Assembly (NCBI GenBank): GCA_910587305.1
Contig: CAJUKV010000011.1
Span: 1-64,000 of the forward strand
Origin: an uncultured Lachnospiraceae bacterium
GTDB taxonomy: Bacteria > Bacillota > Clostridia > Lachnospirales > Lachnospiraceae
Direction of reading: 5' to 3'
DNA: 64,000 nt
The notes beneath the pieces were generated by a model that saw nothing but the letters and a program-made list of their open reading frames with translations, searched no databases and had not been told where the DNA came from. This document shows positions 1 to 9,010 of the stretch, one piece after another. The first letter of the stretch is position 1; each line of letters starts with the position of its first letter. Made by a program: the position numbers and the translations under genes.

Positions 1-53
<53 letters not shown>

Positions 54-159
54 AACTCCTGTTGTAGGATATTTCATAAAAAGCCAGTTGAGAGGCGATT
101 TTTTATGATGTTTTTATTTACAACACATGAATTATTCTACAATTGAGAAGCATAGTTTG

Positions 160-831
160 TCAAGAGCATTTTATCTCATTTTGTTCGGAATCGTAAGTGA
201 GCGTGAGAGAAACGCCGTCTTCCCCGTATGCGCTTACGGGCAGTTGAATTTCATAGATTGTGCCTTCTGCGCTTTCCAGTTCTAAAATCCAGGGCGTATC
301 GGATGCGTCTCTGTAGATGATGAGTCCGGCAAGATATTGTCCGGGGACAAAGCCGGGAGTATCTTCCAAAACGTCTGCTTCATGCGAAACACTGTTTTCA
401 CTGTAAAGGGTCAGCGACTGAAAGGTCATTTCCGTATTGTTTAAAAGGGTGAGGGGTATTTCGGTAAGCACGGCGGCCGTTTCCTCCTCCTTAATGGTAT
501 TGATAGCGTCTAAATATTCTTCGTAGGAACCGGTCAAATCACGCATAGTCTGTAAAAGTTCATCAATTTCTTCATCTTTCAATTCATTTAAATGATAAGT
601 TTCTATTTGCTTTACCTGCCGGGCTAAAGCAACCAGCTCTTTATCTAAAGAATTATCATCAATAAGCTCATGCGCTTCCACAACCTGATTGTGCAGCTGT
701 GTGAGGGCGGTGTAGGCCTCCTGCGCCTGGGCAATTTTTTCTTCCGAAGGCCCGCATCCGGTAAAGGTGAGAGTTAAGAAAAGGAAAAAAATGAGAAATT
801 TTAAATAAAAACCTGCTTTATATTGAACCAT
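160..831 (-). CDS. Predicted lipoprotein of unknown function
   Basis: I do not recognise the family. The start at 831 is chosen because GGAGG lies five bases upstream; an upstream in-frame start at 846 has no such site. The product is 223 residues. It begins with a lysine-containing hydrophobic signal (residues 5-24) ending in the lipobox FTGC, so Cys26 should be lipidated and the protein anchored outside the membrane. The next 100 residues or so are charged and probably helical (many Glu, Leu and Gln), and the C-terminal half looks like a beta-rich domain. It stands between a tRNA gene and a divergently read AraC gene, which gives no hint of function. Confidence 0.75.
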   Translation of the reverse strand: MVQYKAGFYLKFLIFFLFLTLTFTGCGPSEEKIAQAQEAYTALTQLHNQVVEAHELIDDNSLDKELVALARQVKQIETYHLNELKDEEIDELLQTMRDLTGSYEEYLDAINTIKEEETAAVLTEIPLTLLNNTEMTFQSLTLYSENSVSHEADVLEDTPGFVPGQYLAGLIIYRDASDTPWILELESAEGTIYEIQLPVSAYGEDGVSLTLTYDSEQNEIKCS

Positions 832-1020
832 TGAAACCTCCAACAAATAATCCGCTTTATATTTTCAGGTGTTTGTCCTGTATTTTCCTAATTACAATAG
901 CATATTGAAAGCGGGCGTGCAATTGTCATTTTGCTTAAATCTATATTTAGGGTAACATTGTGTTATTTTTCAGGAGGAGAAAAAGCATAACACCAGGCCG
1001 TCAGGAATATGTTGTAAGGC

Positions 1021-1049
1021 TTGACCTCCTTTTCGGTAATTGGTATGAT
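1021..1049 (+). promoter_or_regulatory. Sigma-A type promoter of the AraC gene
   Basis: TTGACC (1021-1026), a 17-base spacer and TATGAT (1044-1049) match the housekeeping consensus closely. The predicted start of transcription is about 35 bases upstream of the chosen start codon at 1090. Confidence 0.6.
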
Positions 1050-1089
1050 TTTATTATGAAGATATTATGTGAGGGCGTGGGAAGGAAGA

Positions 1090-1992
1090 ATGGAGAAAGC
1101 GTACCAACTGGAATTTTCCGGTAAGAAAACAGGGAGCCTGTTTTTAAATTGCTGTGGAATGTCTAAGACAGAGCCTTTTCACAGCTTTGGGCCGGCGATT
1201 AAGCCGCATTATCTTATCCATTTTATATTAAGCGGCAGGGGAAGATTTTCTATGGGGGGTAAGGAATATTTACTGGAACGGGGTTGCGGTTTTTTGATAC
1301 CTCCGGAGGAGCTTGCCTTCTATCAGGCGGATGAACAAAATCCTTGGACTTATGTGTGGGTGGGGTTTTATGGAAGCATGGCAAGGGAGCTGATTAGCTC
1401 CATGGGGCTTTCCGTGGCGAGTCCGGTTTTTCAGTCTGATAAGGAGGAGGAATTTTATCAGGCCGTTACGGATATGATGGAGCATAACACTTTTGGAATT
1501 GCCAATGAACTGCGCAGAAACGGGCAGCTTCAGTTATTTTTGTCCTTGATTGCGGAAAGCGCGCATATTGAGGAAAAGGGAGAAGCGGATAAGGCGGATA
1601 ATTATGTGCGGCGCGCCACGGAATTTATTTTAAGTAATTATTGTAATCCGATTAAGGTTACGGATGTGGCGAATTATGTGTGTATTAACAGAAGCTACCT
1701 ATATACCTTGTTCAAAAACGCGATGGGGATTTCCCCTCAGCAGTTTTTGACGACTTTCCGCATCACAAAGGCGCAGGAGCTTTTAGAGCTTACGTCCCTT
1801 CCGGTGGAAAGCATTGCCCTTTCCTGCGGATATTCGGACCCGCTGGTATTTGCCAAATCATTTAAGCAGATAAAAAAGATGTCGCCGTCCGCTTACAGGA
1901 AAGAAATGCAAAAAGGAGAAACGAGAAAAAGCAAGGAACAGCTTAAGCAGATTGAGGATTTTATCAACAGGATAAATGAGAGAAACAATTAA
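1090..1992 (+). CDS. AraC family transcriptional regulator
   Basis: The 300-residue protein has an N-terminal cupin-like sensing half (AraC_binding; the stretch LERGCGFLIPPEE is typical) and a C-terminal double helix-turn-helix domain over roughly the last 110 residues, with INRSYLYTLFKNAMGISPQQ and VESIALSCGYSDPLVFAKSFK. Such proteins bind a sugar and switch nearby genes. The ATG at 1090 is preferred for its close GGAAGG; a GTG at 1069 would add seven residues. The gene lies 121 bases upstream of galK in the same direction, so control of the galactose genes is likely, but this is inferred from position only. Confidence 0.9.
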   Translation: MEKAYQLEFSGKKTGSLFLNCCGMSKTEPFHSFGPAIKPHYLIHFILSGRGRFSMGGKEYLLERGCGFLIPPEELAFYQADEQNPWTYVWVGFYGSMARELISSMGLSVASPVFQSDKEEEFYQAVTDMMEHNTFGIANELRRNGQLQLFLSLIAESAHIEEKGEADKADNYVRRATEFILSNYCNPIKVTDVANYVCINRSYLYTLFKNAMGISPQQFLTTFRITKAQELLELTSLPVESIALSCGYSDPLVFAKSFKQIKKMSPSAYRKEMQKGETRKSKEQLKQIEDFINRINERNN

Positions 1993-1996
1993 CATT

Positions 1997-2024
1997 TTGA
2001 CAGCTTTTCTTAACATGGCATTAT
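1997..2024 (+). promoter_or_regulatory. Probable galK promoter
   Basis: TTGACA (1997-2002) and CATTAT (2019-2024) are 16 bases apart, directly after the AraC stop codon and about 90 bases before the galK start. The -35 box is perfect. The -10 box is weaker, and AraC-type activators often help such promoters. Confidence 0.5.
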
Positions 2025-2113
2025 GGCTCTAAAACAGGGCGCTACTCTATAATATAAAAAATGAAGCAATTAATAAGTTACATACCGCATGGCGGAGAAT
2101 GGGAGGTAAGCAA

Positions 2114-3277
2114 ATGAAGGAAACACTTTTGAAAGCGTTTGGGGAGGTATACGGAGATACGGAAGGGGCGAAAGTATTTTTTGCGCCGGGCCGTGTAAAT
2201 TTAATTGGGGAGCATACGGATTATAACGGCGGACACGTATTTCCCTGCGCGCTCACAATCGGAACTTATGGGGTGGCAAGAGTAAGGAAGGATAGGAAGC
2301 TTCGTTTTCATTCCATGAATTTTGGGCATCTTGGCATAATCGAGTCCGGTTTGGATGATCTTAAGCCTGCAAAAGAGGCAGGGTGGACCAACTACCCGAA
2401 GGGGGTTATGTGGGCTTTTGAGGAAAAGGGCTATCAGATACCCTTTGGGCTGGATATTCTTCTAAATGGAAATATACCTAACGGTTCAGGTTTATCCTCA
2501 TCCGCTTCGGTGGAAGTGTTGACGGGTTACATATTAAAGGAGTTCTTTGGATTTGATGTGAGCAATCAGGATTTGGCTTTGATTGGACAGTTTTCAGAGA
2601 ATAATTTTAACGGCGTGAACTGCGGCATTATGGATCAGTTTGCCATTGCCATGGGGAAAAAGGATCATGCTATTTTCTTAGATACGGCTGATTTATCCTA
2701 TACTTATGCGCCTGTCAAGCTTGAGGGCATCAAGCTGGTTATCGCAAGCAGCAACAAAAAGAGGGGCCTTGGGGATTCCAAGTACAATGAGCGGAGAAGC
2801 GAATGTGAGATGGCGCTTGCGGAGCTGAAAAAAGTGGTGGAGATTAACAGTCTTGGAGATTTAACGGAGGAGCAGTTTGAGGAAAATAAGTCCGCCATCA
2901 AGGATATTGTAAGGGCAAAGCGTGCAAAGCATGCGGTATATGAGAACCAGCGCACCATAAAGGCGGTAAAGGCGCTTGAAGCAAATGATATTGCACAGTT
3001 TGGCCAGCTGATGAATGAGTCTCATATCTCCTTAAGGGATGATTATGAGGTGACAGGCGTTGAGCTGGACACACTGGTGGAGGAAGCCTGGAAGATAGAC
3101 GGGGTTGTGGGTTCCCGTATGACAGGCGCCGGTTTTGGCGGATGTACGGTCAGCTTGGTAAAGGATGAGGCGATTGACGCTTTTATTAATAAGGTAGGAG
3201 AAGTTTACCGGAGGAAGATTGGCTATAAAGCTGATTTTTATGTAGTTGAGGTTGGGAACGGCCCTTGCGTTTTATAA
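2114..3277 (+). CDS. galK: Galactokinase
   Basis: This enzyme phosphorylates galactose at C1 with ATP, the first committed step of the Leloir pathway, in the cytoplasm. The 387-residue protein has the galactokinase signature GRVNLIGEHTDYNGG (residues 26-40), the GHMP kinase ATP loop IPNGSGLSSSAS (121-132) and the C-terminal GHMP motif GAGFGGCTVSL. Length is normal. The start at 2114 is preferred because GGGAGG lies seven bases upstream, whereas an in-frame ATG at 2099 would place this site inside the gene. galT follows after 180 bases. The galactose could come from the two GH36 alpha-galactosidases further along the window. Confidence 0.97.
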   Translation: MKETLLKAFGEVYGDTEGAKVFFAPGRVNLIGEHTDYNGGHVFPCALTIGTYGVARVRKDRKLRFHSMNFGHLGIIESGLDDLKPAKEAGWTNYPKGVMWAFEEKGYQIPFGLDILLNGNIPNGSGLSSSASVEVLTGYILKEFFGFDVSNQDLALIGQFSENNFNGVNCGIMDQFAIAMGKKDHAIFLDTADLSYTYAPVKLEGIKLVIASSNKKRGLGDSKYNERRSECEMALAELKKVVEINSLGDLTEEQFEENKSAIKDIVRAKRAKHAVYENQRTIKAVKALEANDIAQFGQLMNESHISLRDDYEVTGVELDTLVEEAWKIDGVVGSRMTGAGFGGCTVSLVKDEAIDAFINKVGEVYRRKIGYKADFYVVEVGNGPCVL

Positions 3278-3362
3278 ATCATTGGAATTTTCCTGTAAAA
3301 AGGAATGAAAATGATTGTTAAATCAGAATTTAAGGTAAATATATTTTCAAAATATCCGGTAA

Positions 3363-3392
3363 AATAGCAAATAATGCAATAGCAAATAATGC
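3363..3392 (+). repeat. Short tandem repeat, 15 bases twice
   Basis: The unit AATAGCAAATAATGC occurs twice in a row, and GCAATAGCA recurs at 3405. It lies in the galK-galT gap, upstream of the galT ribosome site. Confidence 0.8.
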
Positions 3393-3457
3393 AATAAAAG
3401 GTTTTGCAATAGCAGGCTTGCAGTTATCTGTAAACGAGAATAGGAGAAAGGCGCATC

Positions 3458-4975
3458 ATGATACAGGAATATATCAGAAAATTAGTTGTATATGGGCAAA
3501 AGACGGGATTAGTGCCTGATGAAGATAAGATTTATGTGACAAATCAGCTTCTTGCCATGTTTAAGCTGGACGAACTTGAGGAGATAAGCGGGGAGAAAGA
3601 GGCCGAAATTGAAAAAACAGATGTGGAGGATTTGGAGAGCATTCTGGCAGGTATGTTGGATTATGCTTATGAGAACGGCATTTTGACGGAAAACAGCGTA
3701 GTTTACAGGGACTTGTTTGATACAAAAATTATGAATGTCTTAATGCCGCGCCCTTCGGAGATTATCAGGACGTTTCAGGATTATTATAAAGAGGATAGCA
3801 GGAAAGCGACCGATTATTATTATAAATTCAGTTCCGATTCCGATTATATCAGGCGTTACAGGATTAAGAAGGATGTAAAATGGGTGGCCTCCACGGAATA
3901 TGGTGATTTAGACATTACCATTAATCTTTCCAAACCGGAGAAAGACCCGAAAGCAATTGCGGCGGCCAGGCTGGCAAAGCAGTCCGGTTATCCGAAATGC
4001 CTGCTTTGCAAGGAAAACGAAGGGTATGCGGGCCGGGTAAATCACCCTGCCAGAGACAACCACAGAATTATCCCTATCACTATCCAGGGGGACAGGTGGG
4101 GGTTCCAGTATTCTCCTTATGTCTATTACAATGAGCACTGCATCGTGTTTAACGGGCAGCATATTCCCATGAAGATTGATAAGGGAGCTTTTTGTAAGCT
4201 GTTTGATTTTGTAAAGCTGTTTCCCCATTACTTTGTAGGCTCCAATGCGGATTTGCCTATTGTGGGCGGTTCTATTTTAAGCCACGATCATTTCCAGGGC
4301 GGCCATTATGAATTTGCCATGGCAAAAGCGCCTGTGGAGAGAAGCTTTACGATAAAAGGCTTTGAGGATGTGAAGGCGGGAGTTGTGAAATGGCCTATGT
4401 CCGTAATCCGCCTTCAGTCGGAGGATACGGAGCGCATTATCTTGCTTGCAGATAAGATTTTGAAACAGTGGAGAGGCTATACCGACGAGGATGCGTTTAT
4501 TTTTGCCGAGACGGACGGGGAACCCCACAATACCATTACGCCTATTGCCCGTAAGAGGGGGGATGTTTTTGAGCTGGATTTGGTGCTCCGAAACAATATT
4601 ACCACCGAGGAGCATCCTTTAGGGGTATATCATCCTCATGCAAATCTGCATCATATTAAGAAAGAAAATATTGGCCTTATTGAGGTGATGGGGCTTGCCG
4701 TGCTTCCTGCTCGCTTAAGAGACGAGATAGAAAGCTTAAAGCAGGCCATGTTAGCAGGGAAAAATCTCCGGGAGGATGAGGTTTTAGAAAAGCATGCCGA
4801 CTGGGTGGATGAATTTAAGGGTAAATATGAGAAGATAGACGCTTCTAACATAGAGGATATCCTGCGGCATGAAATCGGCCTTGTGTTTATGCAGGTTCTT
4901 ACGGATGCGGGAGTCTATAAGCGCACGCCGGAAGGCCAGCAGGCATTTGACAAATTTATTGGCAGCTTAGATTAA
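3458..4975 (+). CDS. galT: UDP-glucose--hexose-1-phosphate uridylyltransferase, class II
   Basis: It exchanges galactose 1-phosphate for the glucose 1-phosphate of UDP-glucose, the second Leloir step. At 505 residues it is of the long class II type found in Firmicutes and not the E. coli class I type of about 350. Supporting motifs are SHDHFQGGHYEF (His276 and His278) and HPHANLHHIKKENIGLIEVMG (from about residue 392). The start is supported by an AGGAGAAAGG tract just upstream. It is paired with galK; galE is not in the window and must lie elsewhere. Confidence 0.96.
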   Translation: MIQEYIRKLVVYGQKTGLVPDEDKIYVTNQLLAMFKLDELEEISGEKEAEIEKTDVEDLESILAGMLDYAYENGILTENSVVYRDLFDTKIMNVLMPRPSEIIRTFQDYYKEDSRKATDYYYKFSSDSDYIRRYRIKKDVKWVASTEYGDLDITINLSKPEKDPKAIAAARLAKQSGYPKCLLCKENEGYAGRVNHPARDNHRIIPITIQGDRWGFQYSPYVYYNEHCIVFNGQHIPMKIDKGAFCKLFDFVKLFPHYFVGSNADLPIVGGSILSHDHFQGGHYEFAMAKAPVERSFTIKGFEDVKAGVVKWPMSVIRLQSEDTERIILLADKILKQWRGYTDEDAFIFAETDGEPHNTITPIARKRGDVFELDLVLRNNITTEEHPLGVYHPHANLHHIKKENIGLIEVMGLAVLPARLRDEIESLKQAMLAGKNLREDEVLEKHADWVDEFKGKYEKIDASNIEDILRHEIGLVFMQVLTDAGVYKRTPEGQQAFDKFIGSLD

Positions 4976-5011
4976 GTAATTTTGGACTTTAAAGTATCAT
5001 GGAAGAATAGG

Positions 5012-5042
5012 CGGAGCTTCGGGCTGTTGTCCCGGAGCTCCG
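5012..5042 (+). other. GC-rich hairpin downstream of galT
   Basis: CGGAGCTTCGGG pairs with CCCGGAGCTCCG around a seven-base loop, with one small bulge on each side. It may end or protect the galT transcript, but no run of T follows, so it is not a standard terminator. Confidence 0.5.
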
Positions 5043-5125
5043 ATGCGTTGGAAAACCGTAAATAATGGATACCATGTATTCTTATATTATAATAGGGGTA
5101 ATTAAGGAAACGAAAGGAAAGTTAA

Positions 5126-6916
5126 ATGCAGTTTTTACTTACGGCCATAAATGCAAAATACATACATTCCAACCCGGCGATCTACAGTCTTTGGGCCTAT
5201 GCGGGAGCGGAGCTGCAGCCTTTTATCGGGTTAGCCGAGTACACGATAAATCATCGGACGGATGAGATTTTAGGAGATTTGTACCGGAGAAAACCGGATG
5301 TGATTGGATTTTCCTGTTATATCTGGAATTACGGTTTGGTATGCGAGCTGCTTAGGGAAATCCCCAAGGTGCTGCCGGAGACGGATATTTGGCTGGGAGG
5401 GCCGGAGGTTTCCTTCGAGGCGGAGAAAATTCTGGCGCGCTTTCCGATGGTCAGGGGAATCATGGCCGGGGAAGGGGAAGGGACCTTCCGGGATTTGCTG
5501 TTGTGGTATGTGAGGCGGGAGCGGCCGGAAGAGGAAATTGCAGGGAAATGCAAATACGCCTGCGTTGAAGAAATTCCGGGGCTGGTATTGCCGGAGGGCG
5601 CGACGCCGGTACGAAATTTGCTGGAAATAGACAAACTGCCCTTTCCCTATGAAGCCGCTTCCGGGTGGGGAAAATTTGATAACCGGATTATTTACTATGA
5701 GACAAGCAGGGGCTGTCCTTTCAGGTGCAGCTATTGTTTGTCTTCTATTGATAAAAGAGTACGATTGCGGGATTTCAGGCAGGTGAAGCGGGAGCTGCAG
5801 TTTTTCCTGGATAAAAAGGTTCCGCAGGTAAAGCTGACGGACAGAACTTTTAACTGCAACTATGTTCATGCCATGAAGATATGGAAGTATATCAAAGAAC
5901 ATGACAATGGCGTCACAAATTTTCATTTTGAAATTGCTGCAGATATTATGCGGGAAGAAGAACTTGACCTGTTGGGACAGATGAGACCCGGGCTGATTCA
6001 ACTGGAAATTGGCGTGCAGTCGACGAATCTGCGTACCCTTAGGGAGATTAACCGAAGCGCAGATATAGCCCGTATTGGCGAGGCGGCGGAGCGTATACGG
6101 AGCTGTCATAATATCCATATCCATCTGGATTTGATAGCCGGGCTGCCTTTTGAGGATTTTGACAGCTTTGGGAAATCCTTTAACGACGTGTACGCCATGA
6201 AACCCCATCAGCTTCAATTGGGATTTTTAAAAGTGCTAAAGGGAACCGGAATTTGGGAGAGGGCGGATGAATATGGCATTGTTTACCAGAGCCGGCCGCC
6301 TTATGAGGTGCTTTCCACCAGGTGGATTTCTTACGGAGGGATTTTGAAACTTAAACAAATAGAGGAAATGGTGGAGCTTTATTATAATTCCAACCAGTTT
6401 ACCCACATTCTGCCGGTGCTGGTAAGAAGCTTTCAGGGCCCTTTTGAGATGTTTTGGCAGCTGGCCTCCTTTTATGAGGAAAAGGGGTATTTTACCAATT
6501 CCCCCGCAAGAAGTTACCGCTACCAGGTACTCCTTGACTTTGCCCTCGGTAAGGCGCCTGAAAAGGAAGGACTGCTCAGGGAACTTTTTACCTTTGATTA
6601 TTATTTAAGGGAAAATGCAAAAAGCCGGCCTCATTTTGGCGCGGATTTATCTTCTTACAGGGAATCTATATGGGAATTTTACCAAAAGGAAGAAAATAAG
6701 CCGGAATTTTTGCAGGAGTATAGCGGCTTTCACGCCAGACAAACTATGAAAATGACGCATATGGATGTATTTTTTTACCCTGTATGGGAGGAAGATATAG
6801 ATTGCCTTCAAACAAGGAGGGAATCTCCGGCTTTCGTTCTCTTTGACTATAAGAAAAGAGACGCGCTTACGGGGGAAGCGGCCGTGCGGGTGGTTTCTGA
6901 CTTTTGTGGGCAATGA
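5126..6916 (+). CDS. B12-binding domain radical SAM protein (DUF4080 type)
   Basis: A 596-residue protein with an N-terminal cobalamin-binding-like Rossmann domain (about 1-135), a radical SAM core with the cluster motif CPFRCSYC (Cys197, Cys201, Cys204), and a C-terminal region of about 200 residues that resembles DUF4080. Such proteins bind a 4Fe-4S cluster and S-adenosylmethionine and do radical chemistry. The substrate of this subgroup is not known to me. The N-terminal MQFLLTAINAKYIHSNPA is typical of the family. It lies between galT and spmB without an obvious pathway link. Confidence 0.85.
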   Translation: MQFLLTAINAKYIHSNPAIYSLWAYAGAELQPFIGLAEYTINHRTDEILGDLYRRKPDVIGFSCYIWNYGLVCELLREIPKVLPETDIWLGGPEVSFEAEKILARFPMVRGIMAGEGEGTFRDLLLWYVRRERPEEEIAGKCKYACVEEIPGLVLPEGATPVRNLLEIDKLPFPYEAASGWGKFDNRIIYYETSRGCPFRCSYCLSSIDKRVRLRDFRQVKRELQFFLDKKVPQVKLTDRTFNCNYVHAMKIWKYIKEHDNGVTNFHFEIAADIMREEELDLLGQMRPGLIQLEIGVQSTNLRTLREINRSADIARIGEAAERIRSCHNIHIHLDLIAGLPFEDFDSFGKSFNDVYAMKPHQLQLGFLKVLKGTGIWERADEYGIVYQSRPPYEVLSTRWISYGGILKLKQIEEMVELYYNSNQFTHILPVLVRSFQGPFEMFWQLASFYEEKGYFTNSPARSYRYQVLLDFALGKAPEKEGLLRELFTFDYYLRENAKSRPHFGADLSSYRESIWEFYQKEENKPEFLQEYSGFHARQTMKMTHMDVFFYPVWEEDIDCLQTRRESPAFVLFDYKKRDALTGEAAVRVVSDFCGQ

Positions 6917-7043
6917 ATTCGCATAATTCGGATAGGCGTGTGACAGACATGTATAAAGCCGGTCATTCAGCCATAGGACGGAGCGGATAAAGGTACAAAA
7001 GCATATATTAAAGGGAGAAGCCATATATTGTAGAGGATGTGAA

Positions 7044-7595
7044 ATGCAGGGGATACAAGATATGGCTTCTGTTTTGTCTAATATTTCAAATATTATTATA
7101 CCGGTTCTTATTTTTTATATTGTTGCCTACGGAGTGGCCAGCAGGACAAATGTATATGAGGACTTTGTAAAGGGAGCCAAGGAGGGGCTTAAAACGGTGG
7201 TAGGTATTATGCCTACTCTTGTGGCGCTTATGACCGCGGTGGGAATTTTGCGGGCTTCGGGATTTTTAACCTTTTTGGGAAATTTGGTGCGGCCGCTCAG
7301 TAATTTGGTGGGGTTTCCGGGGGAATTGGTTCCGCTTGCGTTTATTAAGATGTTTTCTTCGTCGGCGGCTACAGGGCTGGTGCTGGATATCTTTAAAAAC
7401 TATGGGACAGACTCGATGATTGGCCTGATTACCTCTATTATGATGAGCTGCACGGAGACAATTTTTTATACCATGAGCGTATATTTTATTGCCGCTAAGG
7501 TAACTAAGACAAGATATACTTTGACGGGGGCGCTCTTGTCCACATTGGCAGGGATTGTGGCAAGCGTTGTACTGGCAGGAATGATAGCGACATAA
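7044..7595 (+). CDS. spmB: SpmB-like spore maturation / nucleoside recognition membrane protein
   Basis: The 183-residue protein has the SpmB pattern of membrane helices with the gate-type motif around residues 80-115 (FPGELVPLAFIKMFSSSAAT) and CTETIFYTMSVYF. In Bacillus, SpmA and SpmB act together in dehydration of the spore core. Here no spmA is adjacent: the upstream gene is a radical SAM gene. It may be paired with an SpmA encoded elsewhere, or have another transport-related role. GAGG lies seven bases before the ATG. Confidence 0.85.
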   Translation: MQGIQDMASVLSNISNIIIPVLIFYIVAYGVASRTNVYEDFVKGAKEGLKTVVGIMPTLVALMTAVGILRASGFLTFLGNLVRPLSNLVGFPGELVPLAFIKMFSSSAATGLVLDIFKNYGTDSMIGLITSIMMSCTETIFYTMSVYFIAAKVTKTRYTLTGALLSTLAGIVASVVLAGMIAT

Positions 7596-7616
7596 ATGCA
7601 ATATTTTAATTCCGGC

Positions 7617-7645
7617 TTGAACCCCGGTATAAAATCTTATATACT
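7617..7645 (+). promoter_or_regulatory. Promoter of the frameshifted small gene
   Basis: TTGAAC (7617-7622), 17 bases, TATACT (7640-7645). A hairpin follows at 7673-7703 (CTTGC and ACCC paired with GGGT and GCAAG), then GGGAGG before the ATG at 7719. The control region therefore looks intact although the gene is broken. Confidence 0.5.
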
Positions 7646-7718
7646 GAATGAAAAGAACACTACAAATCCGTGCTTGCACCCAAATTCGAGGGTTGCCGGC
7701 AAGACAGGGAGGAAAAAT

Positions 7719-8020
7719 ATGTACAGTTCCATTATTGAGGTTAAAAAAACCGTGCCTTATGAGGCTTTGGTAAATTTGCGCAGAGTTGCGGAAGGAGCCT
7801 TTTCCAATCGCGAGGCAGTGTCAAAAATTCCAGCAACAACCCATATAGATTTGTGTTCAAAGGCGGTGAGGACAAGTTTGGTTGTCTTGAAGTAGGCATG
7901 TTGGAATTGGAAGATAAACATGATTTTCTTGAACAAATTTATTCATGGCACTGGGTTGATGATGAGGATCCCGGTGAAAATTGTGATATTCTCAAAGTTT
8001 TGGAAATGCCGGTATACTGA
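7719..8020 (+). pseudogene. Small gene of unknown function with a one-base frameshift
   Basis: Translation from the ATG at 7719, behind a good GGGAGG, gives about 30 sensible residues (start MYSSIIEVKKTVPYEALVNL) up to about 7812. After that the frame runs to an early TAG at 7893. From about 7815 to 8020 another frame continues with a protein-like sequence (PYRFVFKGGEDKFGCLEVGM, then WHWVDDEDPGENCDIL) ending at TGA 8018-8020. Adding one base near 7812 joins the two parts into one product of about 100 acidic residues. The family is not known to me; small acidic proteins of this kind can be immunity proteins, but nothing here proves that. Confidence 0.65.
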
Positions 8021-8021
8021 T

Positions 8022-8198
8022 ATGGCGGAAACAACACGTATCCTTGGAAATCTTGTCAAAAAGAATCCTTGGCTGAACGTGTGTATGAGGGATTGCCGCG
8101 AAGCTAATATTGGTAAAGAACACAGTAAGAATTATATTTTTGACAAAAGTGCAAATATTCCAATAAGAAATAATTTAAGCAATTTTAATATCGATTAA
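8022..8198 (+). CDS. Short open frame, 58 residues, doubtful
   Basis: It starts one base after the stop of the frameshifted gene, without a clear ribosome site. The product is basic and polar (ILGNLVKKNPWLNVCMRDCR, ending in NNLSNFNID). It may be the remnant of a larger gene, or a genuine small gene translationally coupled to the one before. No family is recognised. Confidence 0.3.
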   Translation: MAETTRILGNLVKKNPWLNVCMRDCREANIGKEHSKNYIFDKSANIPIRNNLSNFNID

Positions 8199-8353
8199 AA
8201 TAAATCTCAGTTAAAAGTAGTCGCCTATAATAAAATCTTAAACCCGTCTTATCGTTTGAAAACCCAAAGTGAAATAAATTAATAAATATAATTGTGATTT
8301 AAATTTTATTGTTACATTTTCGTAATCAAAATTAATATAATTCATTGTGGCTA

Positions 8354-8412
8354 TTGACTTATGCATAAGACCGTAGTAGTATATTGGCAAGCATATACTA
8401 CTGCAGTCTTAT
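8354..8412 (+). promoter_or_regulatory. Promoter with BlaI-type operator ahead of blaI
   Basis: TTGACT (8354-8359), 17 bases, TAGTAT (8377-8382). Over the spacer and -10 box lies a large inverted repeat: 8365-8384 pairs with 8393-8412 at 18 of 20 positions around an eight-base centre. The core is GTAGTATAT...ATATACTAC. BlaI/MecI repressors bind dyads of this TAC/GTA kind, so self-repression by the next gene is likely. The stretch 8199-8353 is AT-rich and shows nothing else. Confidence 0.75.
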
Positions 8413-8525
8413 ATGATTTCAAAATATTTATCAATGAGATTTAAGTATGTTGAATGTAGAGTGTCTCTAAAAATGAAATATGCGAAATGTTACAGGTGTT
8501 TAAATTGATTAGAGAGGGAGATTAA

Positions 8526-8885
8526 ATGGACATTAAACTTTTTGATTCGGAGTTGAAAGTGATGGATGTATTATGGCGAGAGGGAGATTGTACCGCGAAA
8601 TACATAGCGAATGCGCTTACCAAAGAGGTGGGGTGGAATATCAACACCACCTATACGTTGATTAAGCGCTGTATCAAGAAAGGCGCTATTGAGAGGTCGG
8701 AGCCCAATTTTATGTGTCATGCATTAATTCCAAAAGAAAAAGTACAGGAGGCGGAGACCGATGAGCTAATCAATAAGATTTATGACGGTTCGGTGGACAA
8801 GCTTTTTTCCGCATTACTTGGAAGGAAAAAATTATCAGAAGCCCAAATTGAAAAGCTTAAGCAGATTGTAGGCAGCTTAGAATGA
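8526..8885 (+). CDS. blaI: BlaI/MecI/CopY family transcriptional repressor
   Basis: The 119-residue protein is a penicillinase-repressor winged helix (PF03965). Its N-terminal DNA-binding part runs over residues 1-75 (FDSELKVMDVLWREGDCTAK, NINTTYTLIKRCIKKGAIER) and its C-terminal dimer part over 80-119. These repressors are inactivated by cleavage by a partner BlaR1 protease, which is the next gene. AGAGAGGGAG lies just before the start. A large dyad sits in its own promoter. No beta-lactamase gene is nearby, so the real target may be another envelope response. Confidence 0.92.
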   Translation: MDIKLFDSELKVMDVLWREGDCTAKYIANALTKEVGWNINTTYTLIKRCIKKGAIERSEPNFMCHALIPKEKVQEAETDELINKIYDGSVDKLFSALLGRKKLSEAQIEKLKQIVGSLE

Positions 8886-8916
8886 GCTTTTCGGGTGCAA
8901 TATGCGGGAATAATAC

Positions 8917-8945
8917 TTGACAATATAGATAAATCTACTTTTAAT
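8917..8945 (+). promoter_or_regulatory. Second promoter, for blaR1
   Basis: TTGACA (8917-8922), 17 bases, TTTAAT (8940-8945). The palindrome TTTGTTAACAAA lies just downstream at 8960-8971. This could allow the sensor gene to be made apart from the repressor gene. Confidence 0.5.
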
Positions 8946-9010
8946 TTTCGATAATATTATTTGTTAACAAAAATATTATAGGCTGAGCCTGTGATACAGG
9001 GGGTGTAGTT

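Noticed and set aside
5065..5265. Open frame of 66 codons at the start of the radical SAM gene
   Set aside because: Overlaps the N-terminus of a well-supported gene in another frame and has no domain.
5270..6217. Minus-strand open frame of 315 codons
   Set aside because: Shadow of the radical SAM gene; no ribosome site or domain.
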